This document shows positions 9,276-18,016 of a DNA stretch of 63,505 nt, piece after piece. The notes beneath the pieces were generated by a model. That model saw only the letters and a list, made by a program, of their open reading frames with translations, was not told where the DNA came from and did no database searches. A program made the translations under genes and the position numbers. Origin of the DNA: an uncultured Actinomycetes bacterium (GTDB lineage: Bacteria; Actinomycetota; Thermoleophilia; Solirubrobacterales; Solirubrobacteraceae); NCBI GenBank assembly GCA_937888775.1, contig CALAQT010000225.1, positions 1-63,505 of the forward strand. Reading direction: 5' to 3'. Position 1 is the stretch's first letter. Every line of letters starts with the position of its first letter.

Positions 9276-10094
9276 CTATGCCGGGAACAGCTCCCGGAAC
9301 TCCTCCTCCACGATCTGCCACCGAACCCAGTGGCAATAGGACCCAAGGACATCCACGACCGGGATCGGCGTGAGCCGGGTTCCCAGGTCCATGGCGTCCT
9401 TGAGGCTGATCGCGAGCGCCGGGTGGGGATCGAAGGCATCGGGGGGATCGTTCTCGCCCCAGTCGAACCATGCCACGGGCGATCCCTCCTGCACGGGCCC
9501 AATGGAGACTTTGAGCGCGGGCGTGGGCATGTCCGGGTCGCCCGCCCAGTACATCTCGTCGGTATTCAGCACGCACACCACGACGAGCAGCAGCCGGTGC
9601 TTATCGATGTTGTTCAGTTGAGCCAGCTGCCATAGCGGGCTGTTTCGGTAGGGGACGATCTCGCCGTCCGCTCCCCGGTAGGGCTGGGAGCGATCGAGGG
9701 CCGCGAGGATCCCGGGGGACTCCACCCTCGGGCGCAGCTGAACCGGAGCAGCGCAACCTTGGCCATCGACGGGCGGGCCTTCCAGGACCGGGAATTGTGT
9801 TCTTCGGTCGGGCTCCCTGCCGTCCAGCAGCACCAGCTGGGATGCCAGGTGGTCCAGGGCAGATCTGAGGTTGTAGATCAGCTCGCCCGCCTGGAGGCTC
9901 CACATCGGGTCGATCGCCGGTAGTCCGTGCGCGCGATAGACGTGTACACCCGTGTGCGGATCCACCTCGCGGGAAAACGTTGGTCCGCTGCTGTCATAGG
10001 CGGCGTCGATCGACTCGCGCAGCTCGGTGAGGTGTACCTCTGCCCGGTCGAGCTTCAGCATCACGCCGCTCAGGCCGGCCGTCGTAGGTTCCAT
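9276..10094 (-). CDS. Conserved hypothetical protein, third gene of helicase operon
   Basis: 272 residues, ATG at 10094. Features include the helix AGELIYNLRSALDHLASQLV and LWQLAQLNNIDKHRLLLVVV, with a C-terminal block around SYCHWVRWQIVEEEFRELFP. The pattern (YNLRSALDHLA, then NxxDKHR) is one I associate with a family of actinobacterial hypotheticals, possibly all-helical and HEPN-like, but the RxxxxH signature is not clear. It follows the 110-residue gene by 12 bp on the same strand, so it is probably co-transcribed with the helicase-nuclease. Function unknown. Confidence 0.75.
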   Translation of the reverse strand: MEPTTAGLSGVMLKLDRAEVHLTELRESIDAAYDSSGPTFSREVDPHTGVHVYRAHGLPAIDPMWSLQAGELIYNLRSALDHLASQLVLLDGREPDRRTQFPVLEGPPVDGQGCAAPVQLRPRVESPGILAALDRSQPYRGADGEIVPYRNSPLWQLAQLNNIDKHRLLLVVVCVLNTDEMYWAGDPDMPTPALKVSIGPVQEGSPVAWFDWGENDPPDAFDPHPALAISLKDAMDLGTRLTPIPVVDVLGSYCHWVRWQIVEEEFRELFPA

Positions 10095-10106
10095 CGCCGG
10101 CCTCCT

Positions 10107-10439
10107 TCAACCGATCCCCGCCAGGACATCGATGAGGCCGTGTGCGATACGGGCCATGTCCTCGCGCGTCAGGTAGTCGTGTTTCGCGGCCAATAGAACC
10201 GCCTGCGGGATCGCCGAAGTCGGCAGCTCTCCGCCGCGCGCGATCTTGCCGTTCTTGTCGGGCCACCCGTGCTTCAGCGATGTGTCCTCGGCGCTCCAGG
10301 AGGGCCGGACACGCCGAGCGTCGCCGTCGCGCGCCGCGCTGGCGATCAGGGACGGCGAGGGGATCAGTGCCTTTAGCGAAGCGCTCGCCGCGAGAGCGCC
10401 ACCCACGGGCTGGTGGCTGGCGACTGCTTGCGCTTCCAC
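10107..10439 (-). CDS. Small hypothetical protein, second gene of helicase operon
   Basis: 110 residues from a GTG at 10439; a GTG at 10406 would shorten it. The start overlaps the end of the helicase gene (67 bp with the first choice), suggesting translational coupling. The C-terminal part (TSLKHGWPDKNGKIARGGEL, then YLTREDMARIAHGLIDVLA) reads as a conserved alpha-helical segment. I do not recognise the family. Its position between the helicase and the 272-residue protein suggests an accessory subunit. Confidence 0.55.
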   Translation of the reverse strand: MEAQAVASHQPVGGALAASASLKALIPSPSLIASAARDGDARRVRPSWSAEDTSLKHGWPDKNGKIARGGELPTSAIPQAVLLAAKHDYLTREDMARIAHGLIDVLAGIG

Positions 10440-12871
10440 AGCAGCTCGAAGTCGGGTAGGCGCCCCTCGACGAGGTTACGGGCCTTCTCACGGGCCTTAG
10501 AGTCCTCGCTCCAGCCGTCGGCGTAGAGGCCGAGCAGGTCGAGCAGCTGCTCGGCGAAGGTCCGTAGGTCGGTGAGGCGCACGAGGCGCACGCGCTCAAG
10601 GCGCGCTGCGGCATTCGGCTCGATGCTCTCGTGCGGGGTCACGAGCAGCCCCCTCACCGGGACCTCACCGGAGACCGCCTGGGCTGCGCGGATGGCTCCC
10701 TCGGCCTGGTTGACATCCTTGATCGAGGTGCTCATGGCCTGCGGGGCGAGCTTGACCTCGAACACCAGCCGCCGGGCGGGGCCGCTCAGCTCCCACAGCA
10801 GGTCATGCTCGCCCTGCGTGGCCTTGGGCGCGTGCACGCCGAGGCCGAGCATCCCGCCGAGCTCGACCAGGGCACGAGTGACGCGGTCGTGGGTCCCGTC
10901 GAGGTCGTCGAGTATCGCCGCCGAGAAGCGCTCAAGCTCGACGCCGCGGCGGCGGTCAAGCAGCGCATCCCAGCTTGCGAACAGGGCATCGTTACCCGTG
11001 CCCTCCAGCTTGGCCTGCGCGGCCGCGGCACGGGCCTGGGAGGCCCGCAGGCGAGAGAAGAACGTGTTCGCGCCGCCGCTTGAGATCGCCTCCGCGAGCG
11101 CCGCGGGCGCCTTGCGTCCAGCGGCGTCGTCGGCGAACGACCGCTGCGCGAGGGTCAAGGCGAGCGCGCGCATCGCAAACCAGAAGCCGCGAAGCTCTCC
11201 GGCCCCGTCGCTCTGGGCCCCGGCGCGGGCGAAGCTCTCCGCCGCGCCGCGGTAGTCCTCAGACCACAAGCGCAGCACGCCCTGCAGCTCATCCTCCGCT
11301 GGGGTGGAGACGCCCGTGTCCTTGGCCGACAGCGGGTCCGGCGGGTCCTCGGGTTCCTCGCCGTCGAGGAAGCGCAGGGCCTCGGCGACGGCGGTATCCG
11401 GGTCGCCGCTGCGGCGCACCGCCGCGAAGACATCGCCGCGGACCTCGGCGGGCAGCAGCGCCAGTCCGCGGCGGTTGCCGAGCGCCGCGAAGAATCCCGG
11501 GTCCCACAGCAGGTAGGCGGCGCGGTCCCCCTCGCCGCGGTTGCAGCGGCCGAGCGCCTGCGCGACACGCTGGGCGAAGCGCGAGCGGGCGAACGGCGCA
11601 TCGCGCAGGTAGGCGCTGACGAAGTCCTCCAGCTCGCTGGTTGCAACCGGGACCTCGGGCAGGATCTCGAGGCTGCAGGCCTCGGCGGGGAAGTCCATGC
11701 CGTCATAGCGCCCGGCGCACACGAGCTGGCCGTCGGCGTCGCCGGCGAAGTCCTCGGCGGCGCCGTTGTCGGCCTGCAGGCGGCGCACCTGCCCGAGCCC
11801 GGCGCCGGTGAGCGCCGCCTGCACCTGATCGGCCGTCGTCGAGCGGGCGCAGAGCCACAGCGCCTTTCGGGCCTCGCCGAGCAGCGGGCGCGCCTGGGCG
11901 ATCAGCTCCGGGGCGGTCTGCTCGCGGTCGGGGCGCACGAGCGCGACGAAGCGCCGGCCCTGCCGGGGCGGGACGGCGGCGGTGATCCGCTGCGCGCGCG
12001 GGCATCCGATGCGCCGGCGCAGGTCCTCGAGGTCCCCGACGGTGGCGCTCAGGTACAGGCGACGCTCGGGCTCTGAGAAGTGCTCGATCGTCTGGCTCGG
12101 CGGGATCCAAGGGGCGATCGTCAGGCCGCGCGCGGACACGAGCCAGCAGCAGGCCTGCGCGCGGGTTCGTGTGCGCTGCCAGGCCCACCAGGCGGGGCTG
12201 CGCTCCGGCAGGTGAGCGTCGAGCAGGGCGCCCACCTCGCGGGCGACCTCGAGGGAATCCAGCGGCGAGAGCATCTCGGCCGGCAGGGCCGGGAGGAGCC
12301 CGTCGAGCAGGTCGTTGATGATGCCGTAGTAGGGGAAGCGCGCCTGGATGCGGCGCAGCACCTTCGCGAACAGCTCGTCGCCGGAGGCGATGAAGACGGT
12401 GAAGAAGTCGCGCAGTGGTCCCTCGGCGAGGTGGACGTCGTCCATCACGAGCAGCCCGGCCGGGCTCACGCCCGGGGACTCGTTGAGGTAGTTCCAGAAG
12501 TTCATCACGCCGATCGAGGTCGCGAACTCGTAGTCGGTCTTGCGGTCGTCGTGCCAGGTGCTCTTGGGGCCGTGGAAGGCGACGGCGGGGACGCCGAGAC
12601 GGTCCGCCTCGGCCTTCACCTGGGCGGTCAGCTGCTTGGTGCCGGTGAGGTAGGCGACGGGCTGGGAGGTCCGCTGGCGATACTCCTCGCAGACGAGCAG
12701 CGCGGCGACGGTCTTACCGGAGCCGGTGGGCAGCTCGATCGCCGCGTCCCCGCTGAGCTCGCTGAGGCTGTGAAGGACCTCCCGTTGCCAGTCCCAGAGC
12801 TTTGGGAACGCGGCGGGCGCGAGGCGGGCATAGGTGGCGAGGTAGGGGTTGGTGCTTGCCGTGGAGGGCAC
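10373..12871 (-). CDS. Superfamily 2 helicase fused to PD-(D/E)XK-like nuclease domain
   Basis: 832 residues. Motif I is IELPTGSGKT (about 45-54). Motif II is MDDVH (143-147), a DDVH variant of DEAH. Motif III-like LYLSATVGDL is near 275, and motif VI is QALGRCNRGEGDRA near 450. The C-terminal region (about 680-710) has HDLLWEL followed by RRLVFEVKL, a D...E-x-K arrangement typical of PD-(D/E)XK nucleases, then a helical tail. Helicase-nuclease fusions of this type are common in anti-phage loci. Two downstream genes, overlapping or 12 bp away, form an operon with it. The start lies at ATG 12871, near which the DNA is promoter-like (no gene for 40 bp). Nuclease function is inference from the motif only. 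Confidence 0.85.
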   Translation of the reverse strand: MPSTASTNPYLATYARLAPAAFPKLWDWQREVLHSLSELSGDAAIELPTGSGKTVAALLVCEEYRQRTSQPVAYLTGTKQLTAQVKAEADRLGVPAVAFHGPKSTWHDDRKTDYEFATSIGVMNFWNYLNESPGVSPAGLLVMDDVHLAEGPLRDFFTVFIASGDELFAKVLRRIQARFPYYGIINDLLDGLLPALPAEMLSPLDSLEVAREVGALLDAHLPERSPAWWAWQRTRTRAQACCWLVSARGLTIAPWIPPSQTIEHFSEPERRLYLSATVGDLEDLRRRIGCPRAQRITAAVPPRQGRRFVALVRPDREQTAPELIAQARPLLGEARKALWLCARSTTADQVQAALTGAGLGQVRRLQADNGAAEDFAGDADGQLVCAGRYDGMDFPAEACSLEILPEVPVATSELEDFVSAYLRDAPFARSRFAQRVAQALGRCNRGEGDRAAYLLWDPGFFAALGNRRGLALLPAEVRGDVFAAVRRSGDPDTAVAEALRFLDGEEPEDPPDPLSAKDTGVSTPAEDELQGVLRLWSEDYRGAAESFARAGAQSDGAGELRGFWFAMRALALTLAQRSFADDAAGRKAPAALAEAISSGGANTFFSRLRASQARAAAAQAKLEGTGNDALFASWDALLDRRRGVELERFSAAILDDLDGTHDRVTRALVELGGMLGLGVHAPKATQGEHDLLWELSGPARRLVFEVKLAPQAMSTSIKDVNQAEGAIRAAQAVSGEVPVRGLLVTPHESIEPNAAARLERVRLVRLTDLRTFAEQLLDLLGLYADGWSEDSKAREKARNLVEGRLPDFELLWKRKQSPATSPWVALSRRALR

Positions 12872-12912
12872 AACGTGAGGTTAGCCTCACGCCACGGGCT
12901 CGTGGCGGTGGG

Positions 12913-13098
12913 CTACACGGTGACCGAGACGGGGACGCGTGCCACGACTGGCGTGAGCACGTTGAAGTCGGCCTGGGCGAGCTCCTGGTAGGAGACGACG
13001 GCCGGGACGCCATCGCCGCGCAGCAGTCCCTCGTCGGTGACGGGGATACGAGCCTCTAGCAGCGGCACGAGGGCGCCATCGACGCAGGCCGTGTCCAC
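12913..13098 (-). pseudogene. Class IV aminotransferase remnant (N-terminus)
   Basis: A 61-residue frame starting GTG at 13098 begins VDGALVPLLEARIPVTDEGL, then LRGDG, which matches the N-terminal signature of class IV aminotransferases (BCAT, aminodeoxychorismate lyase). The similarity ends abruptly after the RGDG motif and the rest (SYQELAQADFNVLTPVVARV) is not part of that fold as I know it. The pyridoxal lysine and the rest of the ~280-residue enzyme are absent. It is most likely a deletion remnant next to the nitrilase-like gene. Confidence 0.6.
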
Positions 13099-13182
13099 GG
13101 GTCCGAACCTATTCGATCGTCCGGCGTATCCGCGCGATGCTCAGCTCGCTCGAGCGCAAGACCCAGGCGGCGGACGCAAACC

Positions 13183-14190
13183 TCACGGACTAGAGACGCG
13201 GGTAAGTGAGTCGCTCCCGCGTTCGGCGCGGAGCGGTGCACGGTCGAGCGTAAGCGGCGGGCGACCGCGCACGTGTCGCGCATACCAGCGCCGGCCCAGC
13301 AGGCGCTCAGTGTTCCACGCGATCGCCGGCACCGCGCCGCGGCGGTGCAGCCAGAACCGGCCGGGCACCTGCTCGCGCGGCTCGGTGCGTCGTGCCTCGA
13401 CGTCGGCGATCACGTCGGCGATCACGTAGCCCGAACCCTCGGAGCCTTCGCGCCGGGCCAGCACCCGGCCGTGCGCATCGGCGATCTGCGCCCCGCCCTC
13501 AAAACGGCCGTGGTAGGTGACCTCGGGCAACTCGGGCATAGGGCACGAGAACGCGCCCGTGATCGCCGCATGCGCGACCGGTGCGCCGACGTAGCGGCCG
13601 AATACGCCGGGAGCGCGCGCGGCGGTGGCCCCATTCGCCGCCTCGGCCCGTCGGGTGTAGGCGGTCGGCGGCCACCGTGGAATGCTCCACCAATTGGAGC
13701 CACCCATCACAAGATCGACGCGGCCGCGCAGCCGGCGTGCCGTCCCACTGCGCATGAACTCCCAGCAGACCGCAGCGCCGACGGTCAGCTCACCCGCCTC
13801 GATCACCCCGTCATCGCCCCCACCCACGTACAGCGCGTTCTCCCACATCGTCGGCAGGTCCTTGTCGTGACGTCCGAGCAGCCCATCCGGCCCCGCCAGG
13901 AGGAACGCGTTGCGGACCTCTCCGTCGGCGTCCCGGCATAGGAACGACCCGCCGATGAGGACACGCTCCTCGCGACCCACCCTCAGCAGCATGTCGGTCG
14001 CCGCGCCGTCGGGCGCCAGCGCGGCATCTGCGAGCTCGGGAACAAACGCGGCGCCGGTCGTGAAGAACTCGGGCAGCGCGACCGCCTGCGCACCCGCGCG
14101 CGCCGCATCCCGAGCCAGCGACTCGCACGCAGCGAGGTTCGCCGGGACGTCCGCGAGCGCTACCTCGAGCTGAACAGCCGCGACCCGCAT
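13183..14190 (-). CDS. Nitrilase superfamily carbon-nitrogen hydrolase
   Basis: 335 residues from ATG 14190 (MRVAAVQLEVALADVPANLA, the typical family start). The frame extends upstream but without protein-like sequence. The catalytic triad is complete: E41 in ALPEFFTTG, K110 in GRHDKDLP and C142 in AAVCWEFMRSG. Length and motif spacing fit aliphatic amidases and omega-amidase-like enzymes that hydrolyse C-N bonds via a cysteine thioester; substrate cannot be told. The C-terminal ~60 residues (ERLLGRRWYARHVRG) are an extension. The upstream 700 bp hold mobile-DNA remnants, so neighbourhood gives no pathway hint. Confidence 0.88.
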   Translation of the reverse strand: MRVAAVQLEVALADVPANLAACESLARDAARAGAQAVALPEFFTTGAAFVPELADAALAPDGAATDMLLRVGREERVLIGGSFLCRDADGEVRNAFLLAGPDGLLGRHDKDLPTMWENALYVGGGDDGVIEAGELTVGAAVCWEFMRSGTARRLRGRVDLVMGGSNWWSIPRWPPTAYTRRAEAANGATAARAPGVFGRYVGAPVAHAAITGAFSCPMPELPEVTYHGRFEGGAQIADAHGRVLARREGSEGSGYVIADVIADVEARRTEPREQVPGRFWLHRRGAVPAIAWNTERLLGRRWYARHVRGRPPLTLDRAPLRAERGSDSLTRVSSP

Positions 14191-14397
14191 GCTGTGATCG
14201 TACCCCGCCCAAACCACCCGCGAGCACGCCCGCAGGCAGAGACGCGATGGACCGCGATCAGGCGTCGGGCAACCCGGCGCGTTTCGGGGCGGACGTCGGC
14301 TTGCAGAAGTGCCCACGCACTCCCGCCCTCCGGCGCCGAGCGAGCACACGGGCGCGTCAGGCACATAAACCCGATCATCAGGCTGCGCGCCGGAACT

Positions 14398-14439
14398 CTC
14401 GTGCAGCAATCCGCCGAGGCGGTCTGTTCGGTGCACGTG
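14398..14439 (-). mobile_element. IS transposase C-terminal remnant
   Basis: The minus strand reads HVHRTDRLGGLLHE, nearly the same as the last residues of the intact transposase at 31675-32748 (IHRHDRLGGLIHE). Nothing else of the element is left. This marks an old insertion of a related IS next to the first copy of the ~320-bp repeat. Confidence 0.55.
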
Positions 14440-14454
14440 CGCGGGACCCGCTTT

Positions 14455-14780
14455 CGCGGACGCTCGACGACTCACACCGCCAAGGCATCCGACATAATGC
14501 CGAGCGGGCCGCTAGCAGCGTCGCCACACACCACCGTGCCTGATGTGATCACTGACGGACCTGCAGAGAGAACCAGCGACCGCCCGGCCACCCAGAAGAG
14601 GGTCGCAGGTTTGCGGTCGCAAAACACCTGCATAAACGTACCTTCCAACCTTCCACTCCCCCACCCCCAGCCACAAGGATCGCGGGTCGCTGGGTGCGTT
14701 TGGCCAGCAATCAAGCGCGATGAGTTGCGCCCAGTTGGGCCATCTTGCGCGTAGTTTGGACCCCGAATTGGACCCCGTGG
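14455..14780 (+). repeat. ~320-bp imperfect repeat, copy A
   Basis: Aligns along its length with 18384-18700. Shared landmarks in order: cgcggacgctcgacg, taatg(c/t)cgagc, actgacggac, accccagc-type hairpin with caaggat in its loop, gcgatgagttgcgcc, then gtagtttggacccc followed by attggaccccgtgg. The hairpin CCCAGC...GCTGGG (about 14664-14691) is conserved in both. No convincing ORF runs through it. It may be the decayed 3' end and att region of an integrated element. Confidence 0.75.
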
Positions 14781-15089
14781 CTGGTCTGCGGAGCGCGCGA
14801 CGTGGGGCGCGAGCTGCTGCTCCTGTCTCGAACCGAAAGGATCCCGGGCCCGGAAGAGCACCCGCTGATCGTCCTTTGCGTCGTCTCTTGCCTGACTACC
14901 GGGCGCTCGCTTGTGGGACGAAAGCGGAAGCGAAGGCCGCTATCAAGATCACGCGAAGCGCGCCGGTGCTCGTCGCGACTTGACACTGCTAGACGACGCG
15001 ATCAAGCAGCGTGAGGCTGTGAGGCGCGTCGCGCGGCTGGTGCCACAGTGACGCGCCAGCCGCCAGCGCTCCGGTACTGGCCCTCGAGG
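14781..15089. other. Intergenic interval, nothing recognised
   Basis: About 300 bp between repeat copy A and the end of the small membrane protein gene. Open frames exist on both strands but have the arginine- and serine-rich look of antisense or non-coding GC-rich DNA. I see no RNA gene or strong hairpin. Confidence 0.5.
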
Positions 15090-15479
15090 CTAGCCGGGTG
15101 CTGAGCGCCACGTGATGCGCACGGGAAGGTAGTGGCGGACTCGCTCGTACCAGGGAAACTCCAAGCTGCCAAGCGGGAGAAGGATCGGCTTGTCCTCGCC
15201 GTCGAGCAAAACCTCGGCCGTCCTGCCGCGCTCCATGTTGATCCAGCGCACGACTGTACCTGGACGCGTCCCTTCCAGCCCCCACAGCACGCGCACCCGG
15301 CGTCCGTTGATGCGGTCTGAAGGCACTTGGCGCCCTGCGAGCACTCCAGCAACCAAGATGAAGACTCCGAGACCGATCATCCCGGCCTGAGCCACCGGAC
15401 CCAGGAGAGCGGCGACCCCGGCGAAGATGAGCGCAAGCGCGAGTGCCTTCCGTGTCTCTTTCGCAAGCAGCGAACTCAT
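15090..15479 (-). CDS. Small membrane protein
   Basis: 129 residues from ATG 15479 (MSSLLAKETRKALAL); a GTG two codons upstream is also possible. Two adjacent hydrophobic segments (ALALIFAGVAALLGPVAQ and MIGLGVFILVAGVLAG) form a helical hairpin, followed by a soluble ~75-residue tail (RVLWGLEGTRPGTVVRWINM, then LLDGEDKPILLPLGSLEFPW) that looks like a small beta-barrel. Function unknown. It lies inside the segment bounded by the two ~320-bp repeats. Confidence 0.65.
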   Translation of the reverse strand: MSSLLAKETRKALALALIFAGVAALLGPVAQAGMIGLGVFILVAGVLAGRQVPSDRINGRRVRVLWGLEGTRPGTVVRWINMERGRTAEVLLDGEDKPILLPLGSLEFPWYERVRHYLPVRITWRSAPG

Positions 15480-15753
15480 CCGCACATGATCGCGTGCCGA
15501 CCCGACTGCGCGAGCGCAGTGCGGCGAATCGAATGGACTCGAGTACCGGCACTCCAGATGCGGCTGCTGCGACCCGACCAGCCGTATAGCTGCCGGCGGC
15601 GCTCGGCTCGTGGTGGCAGGGGTCGCGTCTGCTTTCGCGTGATCGGGGTCGCCTTGCCCCTCGTCTCTATGAAGGAGCAGGCATGAGCGGCGGCATCGCG
15701 CGCACTCTGGCTTGCCCGCAAGAGTAGCCGCCCGGAACCGACTTTCAGCTCAG
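15480..15753. other. Intergenic interval, nothing recognised
   Basis: 274 bp between the small membrane gene and the frameshifted HTH gene. No protein-like frame or structured RNA was seen. Confidence 0.5.
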
Positions 15754-16337
15754 CTATCCGCGAAGGCTCGGTGCACGAACATTTGGTTCGACGTGTTGAC
15801 GATGCTCCTTGCGCCACTCGCGCCTGGCCGCTTCCCACTCGTAGTGCGTCGCGCCCGACTCGTGGTTAGGCCCCTCCGCCACGAGCCCCTGTGTCCCGAG
15901 GTCATTGGATCGCCAGCACTGGTCACGCGTCGGGCAGCCCTGGGGGTTTCTCCAGAGACCCGTCTCGCCGTCCCACACGGCCGTAGGCTCGAGGAAGGGA
16001 CGACGCGTCTGGGCGGTCCCGTGTTTGGACACCCGCGGCCGACCGGGTCGCGTTTGAACGGCCGCAGCCGGCTCGGGGGCGGCCCTCGTGTAGGCGGCTC
16101 GCATCGCCACTGCGGGGTCGAACCGAAGGCGTCCCCTTTCGCCCGCTCCAATTCTGAGTGCACCGAGGTCGCGTGCATGGTGATACACGACGGAGCGGCT
16201 CACGCCGAGAAGGCGCGCGAGCTCCCTGCGTCCACCAGCGGACTCCGTGTGGAGGGGGTATGGCCCAGCCGCTCCGCGACGAGGTCCGCTAAGCGCTCGA
16301 GCTGATCGTCGTCGAGCCGGATCGAGGCATATCTCAC
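15754..16337 (-). pseudogene. Excisionase-like HTH protein with one frameshift
   Basis: It starts at a GTG (16337) that overlaps the upstream stop as GTGA. The first frame reads YASIRLDDDQLERLADLVAE, then RSPLVDA; the second, from about 16225, reads RELARLLGVSRSVVYHHARD, then LGALRIGAGERGRLRFD. The join needs a single-base indel in gacgcagggagc (about 16222-16233). The joined HTH matches the intact protein at 61131-61577 (LVDAAAVAEKLGVDRDWVYA, then HARELGGVRLG). These HTH proteins usually accompany integrases. The C-terminal tail (WEAARREWRKEHRQHV) is charged and helical. Either a sequencing error or genuine decay explains the shift. Confidence 0.7.
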
Positions 16338-16570
16338 GGTAGGACCCTTTCCGCGTGGCGATCGACCCACGCTTGTAGCTCGGTGATCGGGACTAGCTTG
16401 CGCCTTGCCAGCTTCACGTCCGGTTCGATCTGCTGGCGCCAGGTGTCCCAGCTCACCCCCAGCGCTTCGCAAGCCTCGCTCACACTGAGCGCCAAGCGCG
16501 GCACGGCCGGACCGCCCCGCCAGGGCTTGGCATCCGTGGTGGGCTCGGTCGAGGCTTTAGAAGGCGCCAT
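16334..16570 (-). CDS. Excisionase-family HTH protein
   Basis: 78 residues. LALSVSEACEALGVSWDTWR, then QQIEPDVKLARRKLVPITEL and QAWVDRHAERVL, is the winged MerR/Xis-type helix-turn-helix used by phage and plasmid excisionases. The stop codon overlaps the start of the next gene by 4 bp (GTGA), which indicates translational coupling. No integrase is adjacent, so this pair is probably left over from an integrated element. Confidence 0.8.
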   Translation of the reverse strand: MAPSKASTEPTTDAKPWRGGPAVPRLALSVSEACEALGVSWDTWRQQIEPDVKLARRKLVPITELQAWVDRHAERVLP

Positions 16571-17040
16571 CCGCGGCAGCCTAACTCGGACGGATCACTC
16601 TGCGCGCATGGCCGGCTGAACGGACGCGCACGCCAGAGCTTCGGGGCGCGGGTTGCTGACTTCAACGTGGCCATCACGTACGGCGATGTCGCTGAACATG
16701 GTGCACCGCTGCTCGCTGGAACAACCATGACGACCGGTACGAGAACGTGACGGTCACACGAACCGACGGCAAACCCTCCCACTGGCAATTCTGGTGCGGT
16801 TAGCAACCCCAGCCACCGCACCCCTGCCGCGGACCCGTCCTCGACGTCTGGGGCGCCGCGACCCGAGCACGCCACGCGCGCGTCTAAGCGTCAGATCAGC
16901 CGCGTGGGGAGGGTTTCTGGCGGGTCACATGCTTGCGGGGACGAAATGCTTGCGACAGTTGAGCGGGGGGAGCGCGTCCCATAGTCTGTTGACGTGAAGG
17001 TTCGCGGCCCGTTGACAGCGCTATTGGGGAAGGTCCTACC
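16571..17040. other. Interval with a short C-terminal protein remnant
   Basis: 470 bp without a full gene. On the plus strand about 16710-16801 reads NNHDDRYENVTVTRTDGKPS, then HWQFWCG and a stop, which looks like the end of a coding sequence without a beginning. An overlapping frame gives ADFNVAITYGDVAEHGAPLL. Both may be pieces of a decayed gene. The last ~45 bp before 17041 contain gggaaggtcc, a plausible ribosome-binding site for the next gene. Confidence 0.35.
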
Positions 17041-17883
17041 GTGAGCTTGTCTGCTTCGCTCCAGGGCCCGTTCGAGGTGGTATTCGAACGTCTGCTCAAC
17101 GACGCAACCACCACCGCTCCGGAAGGAGCGCGCGGCCCGCGCGAGGTCGGCTGGATCGAGAGTTTCCACAGGCTCGTCGCGCAGCACCTCGGAGCCGAGC
17201 TGACCCAGGCGATCCAAGACATTCATTCCGGCGATCGAGTGACGGTCGGAACCGCGCTCATCCACGGCAATCCGTTCCAAATCGAGCAGCACCGACCTCA
17301 GACGACACGCCCTGTCGAGGCTGGCGACCTGCTTCTGGTCAGCGAGCGTGACGACGGAAGCGGGCTTGAACGCCAGGCACTCCTACTTCAGATGAAGGTC
17401 GGCAAGCCCCGTGCGACTTCGATGAACACAAGCACGGGCCAGCAAGCCTCGCTCTACGGTGCCTGGCCACCCGTCTTGTGGTGCAGTAGTGCCCTGCGCG
17501 CGCTCCCGGGTCCTCATCCCAGGGTGCCACGAGCCCGTCCGTGTCGGGCAGCCCAGTTTGGCGTCATTCCAACCTATGCCAAGCCCGGACCGTGCGAGGC
17601 GTTGCGGCTAACTGGCCCAAGGTCGTTTGCGGCTCCATCCTCTCTTTCCGTCGAGCTTGCAGCAACCACGCGTCTAGACCTCAACGTCGACGCGACCCCG
17701 AGACGATCAAATGGCTGGCCTCGGATCGTCGAGGACATGCTCGAGCGCGCAGGTCCCCTCGTTTTCGGCGGGCGCTCACCCCGCTTTCCCGGTCTCCAGG
17801 AGGCGGGCGATCCTACGGACGATCCGCGCGGCCGCTTCCTCGCCATTGCAGTCCGTTCTGGACCACCAGGCGCCTTTGACTGA
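17041..17883 (+). CDS. Hypothetical protein, possible D...QxK nuclease-like fold
   Basis: 280 residues, GTG start at 17041 preceded by an AAGG box. The N-terminal half (FEVVFERLLNDATTT, GWIESFHRLVAQHLGAEL, GDRVTVGTALIHGNPFQIEQ) leads to GDLLLVSERDD ... RQALLLQMKVG and QQASLYGAWP. The D-then-QxK arrangement with a following helix recalls PD-(D/E)XK-fold variants found in restriction-like proteins, but this is pattern resemblance only. The C-terminus (RIVEDMLERAGPLVFG) is helical. The gene lies in the segment flanked by the ~320-bp repeats. Confidence 0.6.
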   Translation: MSLSASLQGPFEVVFERLLNDATTTAPEGARGPREVGWIESFHRLVAQHLGAELTQAIQDIHSGDRVTVGTALIHGNPFQIEQHRPQTTRPVEAGDLLLVSERDDGSGLERQALLLQMKVGKPRATSMNTSTGQQASLYGAWPPVLWCSSALRALPGPHPRVPRARPCRAAQFGVIPTYAKPGPCEALRLTGPRSFAAPSSLSVELAATTRLDLNVDATPRRSNGWPRIVEDMLERAGPLVFGGRSPRFPGLQEAGDPTDDPRGRFLAIAVRSGPPGAFD

Positions 17884-18016
17884 ATGCCACAGCGCTCGGG
17901 GGCGTCGCGGTCTTTGACGAGCAGCTTGCCGCGCGGCGCTGCCCGGCAAGCGTCTCCAGCGCTGTCGCGTTGCGCGATGACCAGCACCCAGCGCTGACTC
18001 GTCGCACGCGTGGGCT

